Positions 1-7,961 are shown, numbered from the stretch's first letter. The stretch: 64,000 nucleotides of DNA from Pseudonocardia cypriaca (GCF_006717045.1 NZ_VFPH01000001.1:2914001-2978000), one strand, 5' to 3'. The notes: generated from the letters alone by a model not told the origin. A program made the numbers and translations.

Positions 1-1
1 C

Positions 2-331
2 GGCGCCCTGCGCATGCTCACCCCCTCCACCGCGGCCTGGACCACACCGGTCCTCACGTGCAGCGCCCAGACCGGCGCAGGCATGGACGAGGTGTGGACG
101 GCGGTGCTGGACCACCGCGCCGCACTCGAAGCGGCGGGCGAGCTGGAGCGCCGCCGCGCCGACCAGCAAGTCGAGTGGATGTGGCGGGTGGTCCGCGACC
201 GCCTGCTCGACCGCCTGCAGTCCGACCCGGGCGTCCGCGCGGCCCTCCCCGAGGTCGAGCGGGCCGTCCGGGACGGCGAGCTCACCCCCACGCTGGCCGC
301 CCAGCAGCTCCTGGACCGGCTCGGCGGCTGA
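2..331 (+). CDS. meaB: MeaB/ArgK-type GTPase, C-terminal part (5' end outside window)
   Basis: This is the last 109 residues of a G3E-family GTPase of the MeaB type, which loads and protects adenosylcobalamin-dependent methylmalonyl-CoA mutase. The frame is open from the left edge of the window, so the true start and the Walker A region lie outside. The readable part begins with the family's late segment GALRMLTP followed by a TPVLTCSAQTGAGMDEVW stretch, the typical G5-like region, and then the helical C-terminal dimerisation tail with acidic and arginine-rich helices (residues about 40-105). It ends at a TGA. The next gene lies on the opposite strand only 20 bases further on. Assignment rests on family resemblance of the C-terminal third only. 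Confidence 0.85.
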   Translation, partial: GALRMLTPSTAAWTTPVLTCSAQTGAGMDEVWTAVLDHRAALEAAGELERRRADQQVEWMWRVVRDRLLDRLQSDPGVRAALPEVERAVRDGELTPTLAAQQLLDRLGG

Positions 332-351
332 TCGAGATGGCTGCGGGCGGG

Positions 352-945
352 CTATGAGCCGTGCCGAGGAGTCGGCGCGGCCGCCCGCTCAACCGGCAGT
401 GGCGTCTGCACCAGTGGCATCTGCACCAGGAGCACCGTGCCGGCGCCACGCAGGCTGCGGACGCTCATCCGCCCCGCCACCGCCTCCACGCGCTCGCGCA
501 GGCCGAGCAGGCCGCGCAGCGACAGCGCCCAGATCGTCACCGCGGCGGCGACCGTGAACACCCACCACGCGACGTGGATCCCGAGCTGGGTAGCGAGCGC
601 TGCCGAGGCGAAGGCCCCGAAGGCGAGCAGGTTCTGCGGGTAGAGGTAGGCCGCGAACAGCAGCCACCCGGCGAAGAACCCGAACGTGGGTCCGAGGCCT
701 GCCGTGTTGAAGGCGTAGAACGACCCGGCGTGCGGCAGGCGGCGCGAGAACTCGGCGATCGTGTTGACGAGCAGCATCACGCCGACCAGCGACATCAGGT
801 AGACGAGCGGGAGCGCCGGGCCGGCGTGGACCGCGATCAAGGCCGCGGTGAACATGATCCCCGATGCGGGGTTCATGACGCCCAGCGACATGGCCACCGA
901 GCCGGTGACGCCGACCGCGTCGCGCTTGAGAGCCCCGTCGCCCAC
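352..945 (-). pseudogene. APC-family amino acid permease, truncated remnant
   Basis: The first about 150 residues read as the N-terminal half of an amino acid-polyamine-organocation permease: a GVTGSVAMSLGVMNPASG segment for the first broken helix, a second helix, a PHAGSFYAFNTAGLGP motif, and two further hydrophobic helices. After an SLRGLLGLRERVEAVAG segment the sequence turns into unrelated Arg/Pro/Ala-rich residues and stops. The family normally has about 450-500 residues and 12 helices; only about 4-5 are left here. I placed the start at the GTG whose translation begins VGDGALKRD, because the residues upstream of it look non-coding; no clear ribosome binding site is visible. It is convergent with meaB. 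Most likely a decayed gene rather than a short functional protein. Confidence 0.65.
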
Positions 946-1087
946 GACGCGCGAGGGTATGCCGCTCGCTGCGCCAGGCGCTACGCACGCCGGCGCCACC
1001 CGGCACTCGTGGTCAGGGGCTGATCACCGATCACGCGCGTCGGCGTGGCGAGGCGATCATGTCGCCCGGTCGGGTTAACGTCGCGGC

Positions 1088-1891
1088 GTGCTCGGGGTCA
1101 GTCACGCGCTGTCGGGAGCGGCCCTCGGGCTTGCGGTCGCGGGGTTCGTACCCCAGCTCCTGGGGGAGCACCCCGACGCCGGCACCGTGCTGACGTTCAC
1201 CGCGGTCTGCGCGGGTGCGGCCCTGCTGCCCGACCTGGACCACCCGTCGTCGATGGCCACGCGCCGGTTCTCGGCGGCCTCGTTCGTCGCGAGCCACCTC
1301 GTGCGGCCGCTGTCGCGGCTGGTGTACGACCTCACCCGAGGTCCTCGGGACACCGGTCGCGGCTCCCACCGCGGCCTCACCCACACCGTCGTCGGGGCCG
1401 TCCTGCTCGGGGTGGCGGTGAACCTCGCGTCGGCGCGGTTCGGCACCCCGGTGCTGGTCGGCACGCTGTTCGTGTGCCTCGCCCTGGCGATCAAGGGGCT
1501 CGACGCGCTGGTGCCGGGGCCACCGTCGCTGGTGATCGCCGCCGGGCTCACTTACGGCATCGAGCACGCGGTGCCGGGCGGCACCGCGGGCACGGCGGGC
1601 TGGCTGGGCACCGCGGTCACGCTGGGGATGGTGGTGCATTCGATCGGCGATGCGATCACCGAGTCCGGCGCGCCGCTGCTGTGGCCGCTGCCGATCCGGC
1701 GGCGCCGGTGGTACCCGGTTGGCAGCCCGCGGCCGCTGCGGTTCCGCACCGGTGGGTCCGTCGAGGCCTTGCTGGTGGCGCCCGCCCTCACCGTCGGGGT
1801 GTTCCTGCTCGGCGCGTTCGTCGTGCCCGGGGTTGCGCCCTGGTTGCTTGAGATGCGAGCTCACGTCGAGCGGCTCGTCGCGGGCGGCTGA
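1088..1891 (+). CDS. YdjM-family membrane-bound metal-dependent hydrolase (DUF457)
   Basis: This 267-residue integral membrane protein belongs to the YdjM/DUF457 family of predicted membrane-bound metal-dependent hydrolases, whose substrate is unknown. It begins with the family signature of a membrane-embedded His near the N terminus (VSHALSGAALGLAV), followed by an acidic PDLDHPSS motif (residues about 50-57) and a HRGLTHT motif (about residues 94-100); these His and Asp residues are the predicted metal ligands. Several hydrophobic helices follow, including a helix with HSIGDAITESGAPLLWPLP, also typical of the family. The start is GTG; the two flanking genes are not obviously related to it. 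Confidence 0.8.
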   Translation: MLGVSHALSGAALGLAVAGFVPQLLGEHPDAGTVLTFTAVCAGAALLPDLDHPSSMATRRFSAASFVASHLVRPLSRLVYDLTRGPRDTGRGSHRGLTHTVVGAVLLGVAVNLASARFGTPVLVGTLFVCLALAIKGLDALVPGPPSLVIAAGLTYGIEHAVPGGTAGTAGWLGTAVTLGMVVHSIGDAITESGAPLLWPLPIRRRRWYPVGSPRPLRFRTGGSVEALLVAPALTVGVFLLGAFVVPGVAPWLLEMRAHVERLVAGG

Positions 1892-1924
1892 GGAGGCCGG
1901 CCGGGCGGGGACGATGATGCGGGC

Positions 1925-2746
1925 GTGGACTCACCTCTCCCGAACCGGCCGGTGGTCGGGATCCTGCACCCCGGTGCGATGGGCGCCGCGCTCGGTTCGG
2001 CGCTGAAGGCGCGCGCGGGCGCGGTGATCTGGGCAGCGGCCGGGCGCAGCCACGCCACCGCGAAGCGGGCGGAGCTCGCCGACCTCGTCGCCGTGCCCGA
2101 CGTGGCCGAGCTGGCCCGCCGCGCGCACCTGATCATCTCGATCTGCCCGCCGCACGCCGCGCGCGCCGTCGCCGAGGAGGTGGCCGCCGCGTGCGCAGGC
2201 CGTCCCGACCCTCCCCTCTACGTCGACGCGAACGCCGTCGCACCCGCCACGGTGCACGGCATCGGCGCGCTGCTGGGCGAGCGGCACGTGGTCGACGGGG
2301 CCGTGATCGGCGCACCGGCCTGGGAGCGCGGCCGCACGGTGCTGTGGCTGTCGGGGGAGGCGGCACCCGCGGTGGCCGACCTGTTCGCCGGCTCCCCGTT
2401 CACCGCCCGGGTGCTCGGGCCCGGCCTCGGCCAGGCGAGCGCGATCAAGGCCTGCTACGCCCTGCAGACCAAGGCCCTTCCCACGCTGTGGGCGGCGCTC
2501 GCCGAGGCCGCCGACGCCTACGGCGTGCGCGATCCCCTCGCCGAGCAGCTGGCCCGCGACGGCGTCGATCTCACGGCGCACCTGGACGCGCTGCACACCC
2601 GCGCAGGGGCGAAGGCGTGGCGCTGGGCGGGGGAGATGGACGAAGCGGCCGCCGCCCTCGCCGCGGTCGGCGTGCCGGACGGCTTCTCCCGCGCCGCCGC
2701 GGAGGTCTACCGGCGGATGGCAGATGGATCACCTGACCGTCTTTGA
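1925..2746 (+). CDS. NAD(P)-dependent oxidoreductase, 6PGDH-like with DUF1932 C-terminal domain
   Basis: A 273-residue enzyme of the beta-hydroxyacid dehydrogenase / 6-phosphogluconate dehydrogenase-like superfamily. The Rossmann fold opens at residues 9-20 (VVGILHPGAMGAAL, the G-x-G/A-x-M-G dinucleotide-binding turn). The helical C-terminal half contains GLGQASAIKACYALQTK, matching the conserved lysine-containing G-x-x-K segment of these enzymes, and then a DUF1932-type helical domain to the end. Substrate cannot be read from sequence. The start is a GTG; the two ATGs just upstream are out of frame. The stop codon overlaps the operator palindrome that controls the next gene, so the following transcription unit begins immediately after it. 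Confidence 0.8.
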   Translation: MDSPLPNRPVVGILHPGAMGAALGSALKARAGAVIWAAAGRSHATAKRAELADLVAVPDVAELARRAHLIISICPPHAARAVAEEVAAACAGRPDPPLYVDANAVAPATVHGIGALLGERHVVDGAVIGAPAWERGRTVLWLSGEAAPAVADLFAGSPFTARVLGPGLGQASAIKACYALQTKALPTLWAALAEAADAYGVRDPLAEQLARDGVDLTAHLDALHTRAGAKAWRWAGEMDEAAAALAAVGVPDGFSRAAAEVYRRMADGSPDRL

Positions 2747-2765
2747 CAGCATGCTGTCAAAGACG
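2738..2765. promoter_or_regulatory. 28-bp perfect palindrome, probable MarR operator
   Basis: CGTCTTTGACAGCA is followed directly by its exact reverse complement, giving a 28-bp perfect dyad centred between 2751 and 2752. It overlaps the stop codon of the upstream dehydrogenase gene and the -35 hexamer TTGACA of the next promoter. A MarR-family regulator is encoded two genes downstream, so autoregulation of the 2779-3763 operon is the simplest reading. The symmetry is seen directly; binding by that MarR protein is inferred. Confidence 0.75.
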
Positions 2766-2772
2766 ACAGGAT
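2743..2772 (+). promoter_or_regulatory. Promoter with TTGACA -35 and CAGGAT -10, probably leaderless
   Basis: TTGACA at 2743-2748 is separated by 18 bp from CAGGAT at 2767-2772. The expected transcription start about seven bases downstream falls on the A of the ATG at 2779. There is no Shine-Dalgarno sequence with usable spacing before that ATG, so a leaderless transcript fits. The operator palindrome covers the -35 and most of the spacer. Confidence 0.6.
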
Positions 2773-2778
2773 GCGGAG

Positions 2779-3294
2779 ATGCAGGACGTGCTGTTCGCCC
2801 CTGGGCCCCGCGACGACCTCGCCGACCACCTCGCGCTCTTCGCGCCGTTGATCGGCAGCTGGTCGCTCGAGGTCGACGACATCGGGCCGGACGGGACCGT
2901 CCACACCCGGGACGGTGAGTGGCACTTCGGGTGGGCACTCGACGGGCGCGCGGTCGTCGACGTGTGGATCAGCCCGTCGCGCAGCACCCGGGCGGCCGAG
3001 GGCGTCGACGGCGAGTGGGGGATGACCGTCCGGTTCTACGACCCCGACCTCGGCGCCTTCCGGTCGACGTGGCACGGGCCGGGCCGGGGCTGGGTGATCC
3101 CGTTCGTCGGGCGCCCGACCGCGGACGGCCTGCGGCTCGACGGCGAGCTCGATCGCGGGTCCGGCCCCGTGCCCGTCCGGTGGACGTTCAGCGAGCTCGG
3201 CGCCGAGAGCTTTCGCTGGCAGGCGGAGGAGGGCGAGCCCGGTGGTGCCGGTATGCGGGTCCGCCAGCGGTTCCGCGCCCGGCGGCAGCGGTGA
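2779..3294 (+). CDS. Uncharacterised protein, DUF1579-like
   Basis: A 171-residue soluble protein with no signal peptide or membrane segment. The pattern LIGSWSLEVDDIGPDGTVH, followed by repeated short strands with conserved Trp and Gly (GEWHFGWALDGRAVVDVW, FRSTWHGPGRGWVIPF), resembles the beta-barrel DUF1579/lipocalin-like proteins. No catalytic residues are evident and no enzymatic role can be given. I chose the ATG at 2779 rather than the in-frame codon at 2743 because the latter lies inside the operator and because the promoter places the transcript start at 2779. It is followed directly by a MarR gene, with only seven to sixteen bases between, so the pair is an operon controlled by the palindrome upstream. 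Confidence 0.7.
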   Translation: MQDVLFAPGPRDDLADHLALFAPLIGSWSLEVDDIGPDGTVHTRDGEWHFGWALDGRAVVDVWISPSRSTRAAEGVDGEWGMTVRFYDPDLGAFRSTWHGPGRGWVIPFVGRPTADGLRLDGELDRGSGPVPVRWTFSELGAESFRWQAEEGEPGGAGMRVRQRFRARRQR

Positions 3295-3310
3295 GGGGCC
3301 GGTGCCCTCG

Positions 3311-3763
3311 ATGACCTCCGAGCTCGTCGGCGAGTACCGCCTCCTCATGGCCGACGTCTACGAGCTGGCCGGTCGCAGCAGGCGGATCAGCGAACGCGAC
3401 GCCGCCGAGGCGGGCACGACGGTCGCGCGCTGGCACGTCCTCAGCGTCGTCTCGCAGGAGGCGCTGTCCGTACCGGAGATCGCCCGCCGGTTGGGCCAGG
3501 TCCGCCAGGGGGTTCAGCGCGTCGTCGACGAGCTGGTTGCCGACGGGCAGCTGGCGGGCGTGGCGAACGCGCGGCGGCCACGTTCGCCCAAGTTCCGCGC
3601 CACTGCGGCCGGACTGGGGACGTTGGAGCGGCTCTGGGGCGAGAGCGAGCCACGGCGGGCGGACCTGCTGGCCCGCAGCGGACTCGGCGTGGCCGACCTG
3701 CAGCGGGCCCGGGAGACCGTGCGGCGGCTGAGCGAGGTCCTCGCTGCAGCGGACGTGCGCTGA
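3311..3763 (+). CDS. MarR-family transcriptional regulator
   Basis: A 150-residue winged-helix regulator. After an N-terminal dimerisation helix, the DNA-binding core reads TVARWHVLSVVSQEALSVPEIARRLGQVRQGVQRVVDELVADGQL: helix 2, then the recognition helix with ARRLGQVRQGVQRVVDELV, then a wing carrying NARRPRSPKFRATAAG. MarR proteins usually act as dimeric repressors released by small ligands and autoregulate. A GAGGGG at 3293-3298 serves as ribosome binding site; the ATG at 3311 is preferred, with GTG at 3302 as alternative (spacing only three bases). Its probable operator is the 28-bp palindrome upstream of its operon partner. The effector is unknown. Confidence 0.85.
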   Translation: MTSELVGEYRLLMADVYELAGRSRRISERDAAEAGTTVARWHVLSVVSQEALSVPEIARRLGQVRQGVQRVVDELVADGQLAGVANARRPRSPKFRATAAGLGTLERLWGESEPRRADLLARSGLGVADLQRARETVRRLSEVLAAADVR

Positions 3764-3782
3764 CGATCCCTCCCGGAACGCG

Positions 3783-3822
3783 GACCGCCGCCGCACCGGA
3801 GGGGGTGGGAGCGGCGGCGGTC
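3783..3822 (+). terminator. Stem-loop after the MarR gene
   Basis: GACCGCCGCCGC (3783-3794) pairs perfectly with GCGGCGGCGGTC (3811-3822) across a 16-base loop, 20 bases after the marR-like stop codon. There is no T-tract, as is common for high-GC actinobacterial terminators. Confidence 0.6.
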
Positions 3823-3867
3823 TGCACGGGGCAGGTGGCCCCGGGTCGGGTTCGGAGCAGGTTGAGG

Positions 3868-4026
3868 TCAGTCGTCGCCGTCGCTCCCGGCGACCCAGCC
3901 CCGGTTTCCGGGCGAGCTGCCGGACTCGGAGGCGGACGCGGCGGGGGCCGACGGCGCGAGAAGCGCCAGCACCGCGCCGATCACGAGGCTGACCAGGGCT
4001 GTTGCTGCCAGACGCTTGCGTCGCAT
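3868..4026 (-). CDS. Small secreted or membrane-anchored protein, uncharacterised
   Basis: A 52-residue open frame starting at ATG that encodes a textbook signal peptide: a MRRKR basic start, a hydrophobic core ATALVSLVIGAVLALLAP and an Ala/Ser-rich segment suitable for cleavage after APAASA. The remaining about 20 residues are Gly/Ser-rich and end in acidic residues. No family is recognised. No good ribosome binding site is seen, which lowers confidence. It is convergent with the MarR operon and lies downstream of, and on the same strand as, the GntR gene. The reading is based on the signal peptide alone. Confidence 0.45.
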   Translation of the reverse strand: MRRKRLAATALVSLVIGAVLALLAPSAPAASASESGSSPGNRGWVAGSDGDD

Positions 4027-4175
4027 GGCCACAGCTTGACTGCCCGGGTCGGCGCCCGTCGCGAGCGGCGGGCCAATTCCACCCGAAGAGGTCCCCTGGG
4101 GAACTGGATCGGGTGATGGGGGCACGCAGCGTGCCCGACGCGGCGGGACGGTCCCGCTCCGGGGCCCGTGCGAGG

Positions 4176-4916
4176 TCACCGGCCGGTGAGCGCCACCTCG
4201 AACGAGTAGCGCGACGCCCGGTAGAGGTGGTCGCCGAACTCGACGACGAGCCCGCGGTCGTCGAACGTGGTCCGCCGCATCGTCAGCAGCGGGGCCCCGC
4301 GCGTCTCGTCGAGGAGTGCGGCCTCGGCGGCGGTGGCCCGGCGGGCGCCGATGCTCTGGGTGGCGGAGGCGAGTGCCACCCCGGCCTCGCGCAGCACCTC
4401 GTAGAGCCCGCGCTGTTCGAGGAGCTCCGGCTGCAGGGGCACGAGGTCGGCGCGCAGGTGGTTGCGCATGATCGCGAGGGGTTCGCCGCCCGTGCGGCGC
4501 AGCCGCTCCAGCGTGACGACCGACGTGCCCTCCGGCACCTCCAACGCGGCCGCCACCGCACCCGACGCGGGTTCCACGGTGTGTGAGAGCACGGTGGTCG
4601 TCGGCCGCTGACCCGAGCTCGCGAGGTCGTCGAACAGGCTGGTGAGACCGACCGGGCGGCGCACCCGCGCCCGTGCGACGTGGGTGCCGACGCCGCGCTT
4701 GCGCACCAGCAGCCCCTTGTCCACCAGGTACTGGATCGCCTGCCGCATCGTGGGGCGCGACAGCCCCAGCTCCTCGGCGAGCGCGATCTCGTTGTCCAGG
4801 CGGGAGCCGGGCGGCAGCACGCCCGACTCGATGGCCTGCTCCAGCTGGCGCGCCACCTGGAAGTACAGCGGCACCGGGCTGGCTCGGTCCACCAGGACCT
4901 GCGGGCGGTCGGGCAT
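4176..4916 (-). CDS. GntR-family regulator, HutC subfamily (UTRA domain)
   Basis: A 246-residue regulator. The N-terminal winged helix (residues about 15-80) has the GntR pattern PLYFQVARQLEQAIESG, then PGSRLDNEIALAEELGLSRP and TMRQAIQYLVDKGLL, ending in the wing RKRGVGTHVA. Residues about 95-240 form a UTRA ligand-binding domain (ERLRRTGGEPLAIMRNHL, RATAAEAALL, FGDHLYRASRYSFEV). UTRA domains sense small metabolites such as sugars or amino acid derivatives; the ligand here is unknown. The ATG is preceded by a strong AGGAGG (4922-4927 on the plus strand). Upstream, GTTG-N7-CAAC (4940-4954) could be an autoregulatory half-symmetric site. No obvious target operon is adjacent. Confidence 0.85.
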   Translation of the reverse strand: MPDRPQVLVDRASPVPLYFQVARQLEQAIESGVLPPGSRLDNEIALAEELGLSRPTMRQAIQYLVDKGLLVRKRGVGTHVARARVRRPVGLTSLFDDLASSGQRPTTTVLSHTVEPASGAVAAALEVPEGTSVVTLERLRRTGGEPLAIMRNHLRADLVPLQPELLEQRGLYEVLREAGVALASATQSIGARRATAAEAALLDETRGAPLLTMRRTTFDDRGLVVEFGDHLYRASRYSFEVALTGR

Positions 4917-4927
4917 CGCAGCCTCCT

Positions 4928-5724
4928 GTCCGGGGTGCCGTTGGTCCTGACAACCTAACGATCAGCCGGACGGCGAGCTACCGGCGGAGGTGAACGAGCA
5001 CCCCGCGCGTCGGCCGCGGGGACCGCGACGGCGGGCCCTCCGGCCACGGATCGCCGGGCGAGATCGGCCGGAGTGGAGTGGCGGCGACAGATCTGTCGCT
5101 CTCCCACCACTCGCGGCGATCATGCGGTCAGGCGCCGGACTCAGTCCCGCGAGCGGCGCTCACAGGCGCGGTGGTCGGGGCGGGCGCGCATGATCGATCC
5201 CAGATGGCGACGACCGCCCTAGCCAGGGCGCGAACCGTCATCTCGCCGCGATCAACGACCCGTGATCGGTCCGAGAGAAAGGTGGGTCGCCCTGGTGAGG
5301 ACGGTGAGCCGCATCTCGGGACGATCATGGGCGCCTCAGCGCGCCACAGTCGCTTGATCTCGCGATCAGGCCCCGAGGGGTCGATTGATCATGAAAGCCT
5401 CGGCTTGGCGCGCCGTTCTCGACACCCCGCGCCCCTGGCCGTCGCGCACCCGTCCCGGCCTTCCGGGTAGTCCCCATCGTTCGCATCGAGCTCTTGCGTG
5501 GGCGAGTGGGTCGGGTTGGCGGAACCACCGAATTCCGTGGTTGCTCGGGCGGCCGTTCCCGACGCGGGGGCACGGCGGTTCTCGAGTCCGTCGTTGCCGG
5601 GTGCCGCGCAACTATCCGGTGGTTCCGACCCTCGACCCGCAGGGTGACCACCGGAAAGTCGCCTTGCTCGATACCGCTCGCGCCACCCGGGACTCGAGCT
5701 GGCGCGCAGCGTGGGCGCCGGGTC
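4928..5724. other. Non-coding stretch of about 800 bases with GATCATG repeats
   Basis: No frame here shows actinobacterial third-position bias or a recognisable protein; the open frames present are short and of odd composition. The stretch is notable for four copies of GATCATG or its complement within 275 bases (5118-5124, 5189-5195, 5323-5329, 5387-5393) and more loose GATC sites between them. Near its right end, TCCGGTGGT (5615-5623) pairs with ACCACCGGA (5647-5655), with an inner ACCCT/AGGGT stem, a potential hairpin about 70 bases beyond the stop of the flavin reductase gene. It may be a decayed gene or a long regulatory spacer. Confidence 0.5.
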
Positions 5725-6450
5725 TCAGCCCGATGGGCCGAAGCGCTCCACGCGGATGCTCTCGGCCGGGACACCGGCCTCGACCAGCACGTTGGTGGCG
5801 GCGTCTGCGAAGGCGGGGGAGCCGCACACGTAGGCCCTCTCGCCCCCGCGCACCAGCGGCGCGACGTCGGCGACGGCGAGGCGGCCGACGGCGCGGCCGG
5901 CGTCGGCGGGCGCCCGGCGCGTGTAGATCAGGGTGGTCTCGGGGCCGGGCAGCTCGTCGGCGTAGTACAGGTCCTCCGGCGAGCGGGCGGAGACGACCAG
6001 CCGCACGAGGTCGGGGCGGCCAAGCCGGCGGGCGTGGCGCAGCATCGCCATCAGCGGCACCACGCCCGATCCGCCGCCGACGAGCAGCGCGGGCCCGCTC
6101 GCGTCCCAGCCGAAGTAGCCGATCGGACCGCGCACCTCCAGCTCGTCGCCGGGCACCACGACGTCGTGCAGGAACTCCGAGACCTCTCCGTCGTCGAGCC
6201 GTTCGACGGTCAGCTCGATCTCCCCCGTCTCGTCCGGAGCCGACGCGAGGGAGTAGTCGCGGGAGGCCGTGTAGCCGTCCGGGGCGGTGAGCCGCACGAC
6301 GTAGTACTGCCCGGGCAGGTGCGGGCGCGGCTCGGGGAGCGCGAGCCGGAACGTGCGGGCGCGCGGCGTCTCGTCCCGCACGGAGAGGACCTTCGCGGTC
6401 TGCCAGCGCAGGGTGCGGCGGTGGGTGGTGCCGCCCGGGGTCAGCGTCAT
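5725..6450 (-). CDS. FAD/NAD(P)H-dependent reductase, partner of the molybdopterin enzyme
   Basis: A 241-residue ferredoxin-NADP reductase-like flavoprotein. The FAD domain carries the RxYS-type motif SRDYSLASAP (residues about 65-74) and the FMN/FAD phosphate-binding region; the NAD(P) domain starts at LLVGGGSGVVPLMAMLRHA (about 123-141) and ends with the AYVCGSPAF motif (C-G-S/P) and a final RVERFGPSG. No 2Fe-2S domain follows, so it is a two-domain reductase. Its ATG shares one base with the stop codon of the upstream gene (TGATG), giving translational coupling. It probably feeds electrons from NAD(P)H to, or accepts them from, the adjacent molybdopterin oxidoreductase. Physiological substrate unknown. 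Confidence 0.8.
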   Translation of the reverse strand: MTLTPGGTTHRRTLRWQTAKVLSVRDETPRARTFRLALPEPRPHLPGQYYVVRLTAPDGYTASRDYSLASAPDETGEIELTVERLDDGEVSEFLHDVVVPGDELEVRGPIGYFGWDASGPALLVGGGSGVVPLMAMLRHARRLGRPDLVRLVVSARSPEDLYYADELPGPETTLIYTRRAPADAGRAVGRLAVADVAPLVRGGERAYVCGSPAFADAATNVLVEAGVPAESIRVERFGPSG

Positions 6451-7058
6451 CAGTCGCCCTGGTAGCGCTGCTCGGCCCAGGGGTCGCCGCGGTCGTGGTA
6501 GCCGTTGCGCTCCCAGAAGCCCTGCTCGTCGTGGTCCATGAGGCGCAGGCCGGACACCCACTTCGCGCTCTTCCAGAAGTACAGGTGTGGCACCAGCAGG
6601 CGCGCCGGGCCACCGTGGATCGTGCTGAGCGGCTTGCCGTCGGCGTCCCACACGACCCAGGCCTTGCCGTCGGTGATGTCGGCGAGCGGGAGGTTCGTGG
6701 TGTAGCCGGTGTGCGACACCGCCATCACGTGGGTGGCCGTCGGCAGCGGCTTCGCGGCGCCGAGCAGCGTGTCGACCGAGACGCCGTCGAACGTCATGCC
6801 GAGCTTCGACCAGGTGGTGACGCAGTGGATGTCACCCTCGTAGCGGGACCGGGGGAGCGCGTGGATCTCGTCCCAGTTCCAGGTGACGACGTTCTCGACC
6901 AGCCCCTCGATCGTGAACGTCCAGCGGTCGGTGGGGATGTTCGGGGTGGCCTCGGCGTGCAGCACCGGCCACTCGTCACGCGCGTCGTACTGCCCGGGAG
7001 GCAGTCGCTGGTCGCGCTCGCGCCGCCGTCCGGTGAAACCTCGGGTGATACCGGCCAT
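6450..7058 (-). CDS. Sulfite oxidase-like molybdopterin-dependent oxidoreductase
   Basis: A 202-residue protein consisting only of the molybdopterin-binding domain of the sulfite oxidase/YedY superfamily. The segment EGDIHCVTTWSKLGMTFDGV contains the single cysteine expected to ligate molybdenum (Cys in DIHCVTTW), and VMAVSHTGYTTNLPLAD and HGGPARLLVPHLYFWKSAKWV match the pterin-binding strands. No signal peptide or Tat motif is present, unlike YedY, so it is predicted cytoplasmic. The gene is coupled to the flavin reductase downstream by a one-base overlap, suggesting a two-component system that uses NAD(P)H. The substrate (for example an S- or N-oxide) cannot be told. Confidence 0.85.
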   Translation of the reverse strand: MAGITRGFTGRRRERDQRLPPGQYDARDEWPVLHAEATPNIPTDRWTFTIEGLVENVVTWNWDEIHALPRSRYEGDIHCVTTWSKLGMTFDGVSVDTLLGAAKPLPTATHVMAVSHTGYTTNLPLADITDGKAWVVWDADGKPLSTIHGGPARLLVPHLYFWKSAKWVSGLRLMDHDEQGFWERNGYHDRGDPWAEQRYQGD

Positions 7059-7085
7059 GCTCTCATCAACCTCCGCGTCGCGGGA

Positions 7086-7952
7086 TCATTCCGGGCGGCG
7101 CGCGCCGAGCCAGCCGAGCGCGGCCGCGATGACGTCCTCGGCCAGCGCCCCGGGCCGGTCCGATCCGAACCGCCGCTGCGCGGCCGCCCGCAGCTGCACG
7201 CCCAGCACGGCCGTGCCGATCGCGGCGGCGGCGCCGACGAGGCCGGGCAGCGTCGGGTCGTGCCCGTCGCGGCGGGCGACCGCGGCGGCCGACGTGGCGC
7301 CGAACGCGGCTCGGGGGATCAGCCCGAGTGGCGCGAGGCGGCTCGGTACGCCCGGCAGCTTGTCGGCCACGAGCTCCCCGGCTGCGGCGAGGCTCGAGAC
7401 CGCGCTCCCGGTGCGGCCGCCGAGCCGGGAGGCGACCGGGCCGGTGTCGCCGGGCCGGGACGTCAGCGCCACGGCGGCCAGTCCGGTGACACTGCGCGAC
7501 CCGCTCGCCGCACCCAGCGCGGCCGCGCGCAGCAGCGCTGCGGGGCTCGCCTGCGGTACCGGCTCCCTGCCCTCGGCCACGCGGGCCACCGAGACGAGGG
7601 TGGCGTGCGTCGTGAACCCGTACACCACGGGTGGGACGGCCTCGGCGACCCAGTGCGCGCTGCGGCGCGGATCGACGATCCGCAGCACGGCCGACGGACC
7701 GCCGCGCGCAGCGGCGGCGGCCAGCCCGAGCAGCGGTCCGCTCACGGCGGCGGGCGGGCGCACCCCGGTCGCCCGCAGCACGCCGGCGAGCGCGCCGACA
7801 CCCACGCCGGTGGCGGTGTCCGCGAGCAGGCCCGAGGCGGAGAACCGGGCCGGCCGGTGCGCCCGGTCCAGGTAGCCGGCGGCGGAGTGCGCGGTGGTGC
7901 CGGCTGCGCCAGCTGCGGCGCCGCGCAGCAGTCCGGAGACGAGGGACCTCAT
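7086..7952 (-). CDS. Membrane protein with DUF4126-like C-terminal half
   Basis: A 288-residue Ala/Gly-rich protein. The N-terminal half holds weakly hydrophobic helices (GLLRGAAAGAAGTTAHSAAG, TGVGVGALAGVLRATGV). The second half carries a pattern seen in DUF4126 proteins: GAASGSRSVTGLAAVALTS, then AAGELVADKLPGVPSRL and RAAFGATSAAAVARRDG, and a final hydrophobic segment. Function is unknown. The gene lies just downstream of, and on the same strand as, the NUDIX gene (nine bases apart) and 27 bases before the molybdopterin oxidoreductase gene, so the four genes 8429 to 5725 may be one transcript, though a functional link is not apparent. Confidence 0.65.
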   Translation of the reverse strand: MRSLVSGLLRGAAAGAAGTTAHSAAGYLDRAHRPARFSASGLLADTATGVGVGALAGVLRATGVRPPAAVSGPLLGLAAAAARGGPSAVLRIVDPRRSAHWVAEAVPPVVYGFTTHATLVSVARVAEGREPVPQASPAALLRAAALGAASGSRSVTGLAAVALTSRPGDTGPVASRLGGRTGSAVSSLAAAGELVADKLPGVPSRLAPLGLIPRAAFGATSAAAVARRDGHDPTLPGLVGAAAAIGTAVLGVQLRAAAQRRFGSDRPGALAEDVIAAALGWLGARRPE

Positions 7953-7961
7953 GAGATCCCG

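Noticed and set aside
5325..5774. Minus-strand frame of 149 codons in the 5-kb spacer
   Set aside because: Basic, Pro/Arg/Thr-rich composition, no family resemblance, and overlap with the end of the flavin reductase gene.
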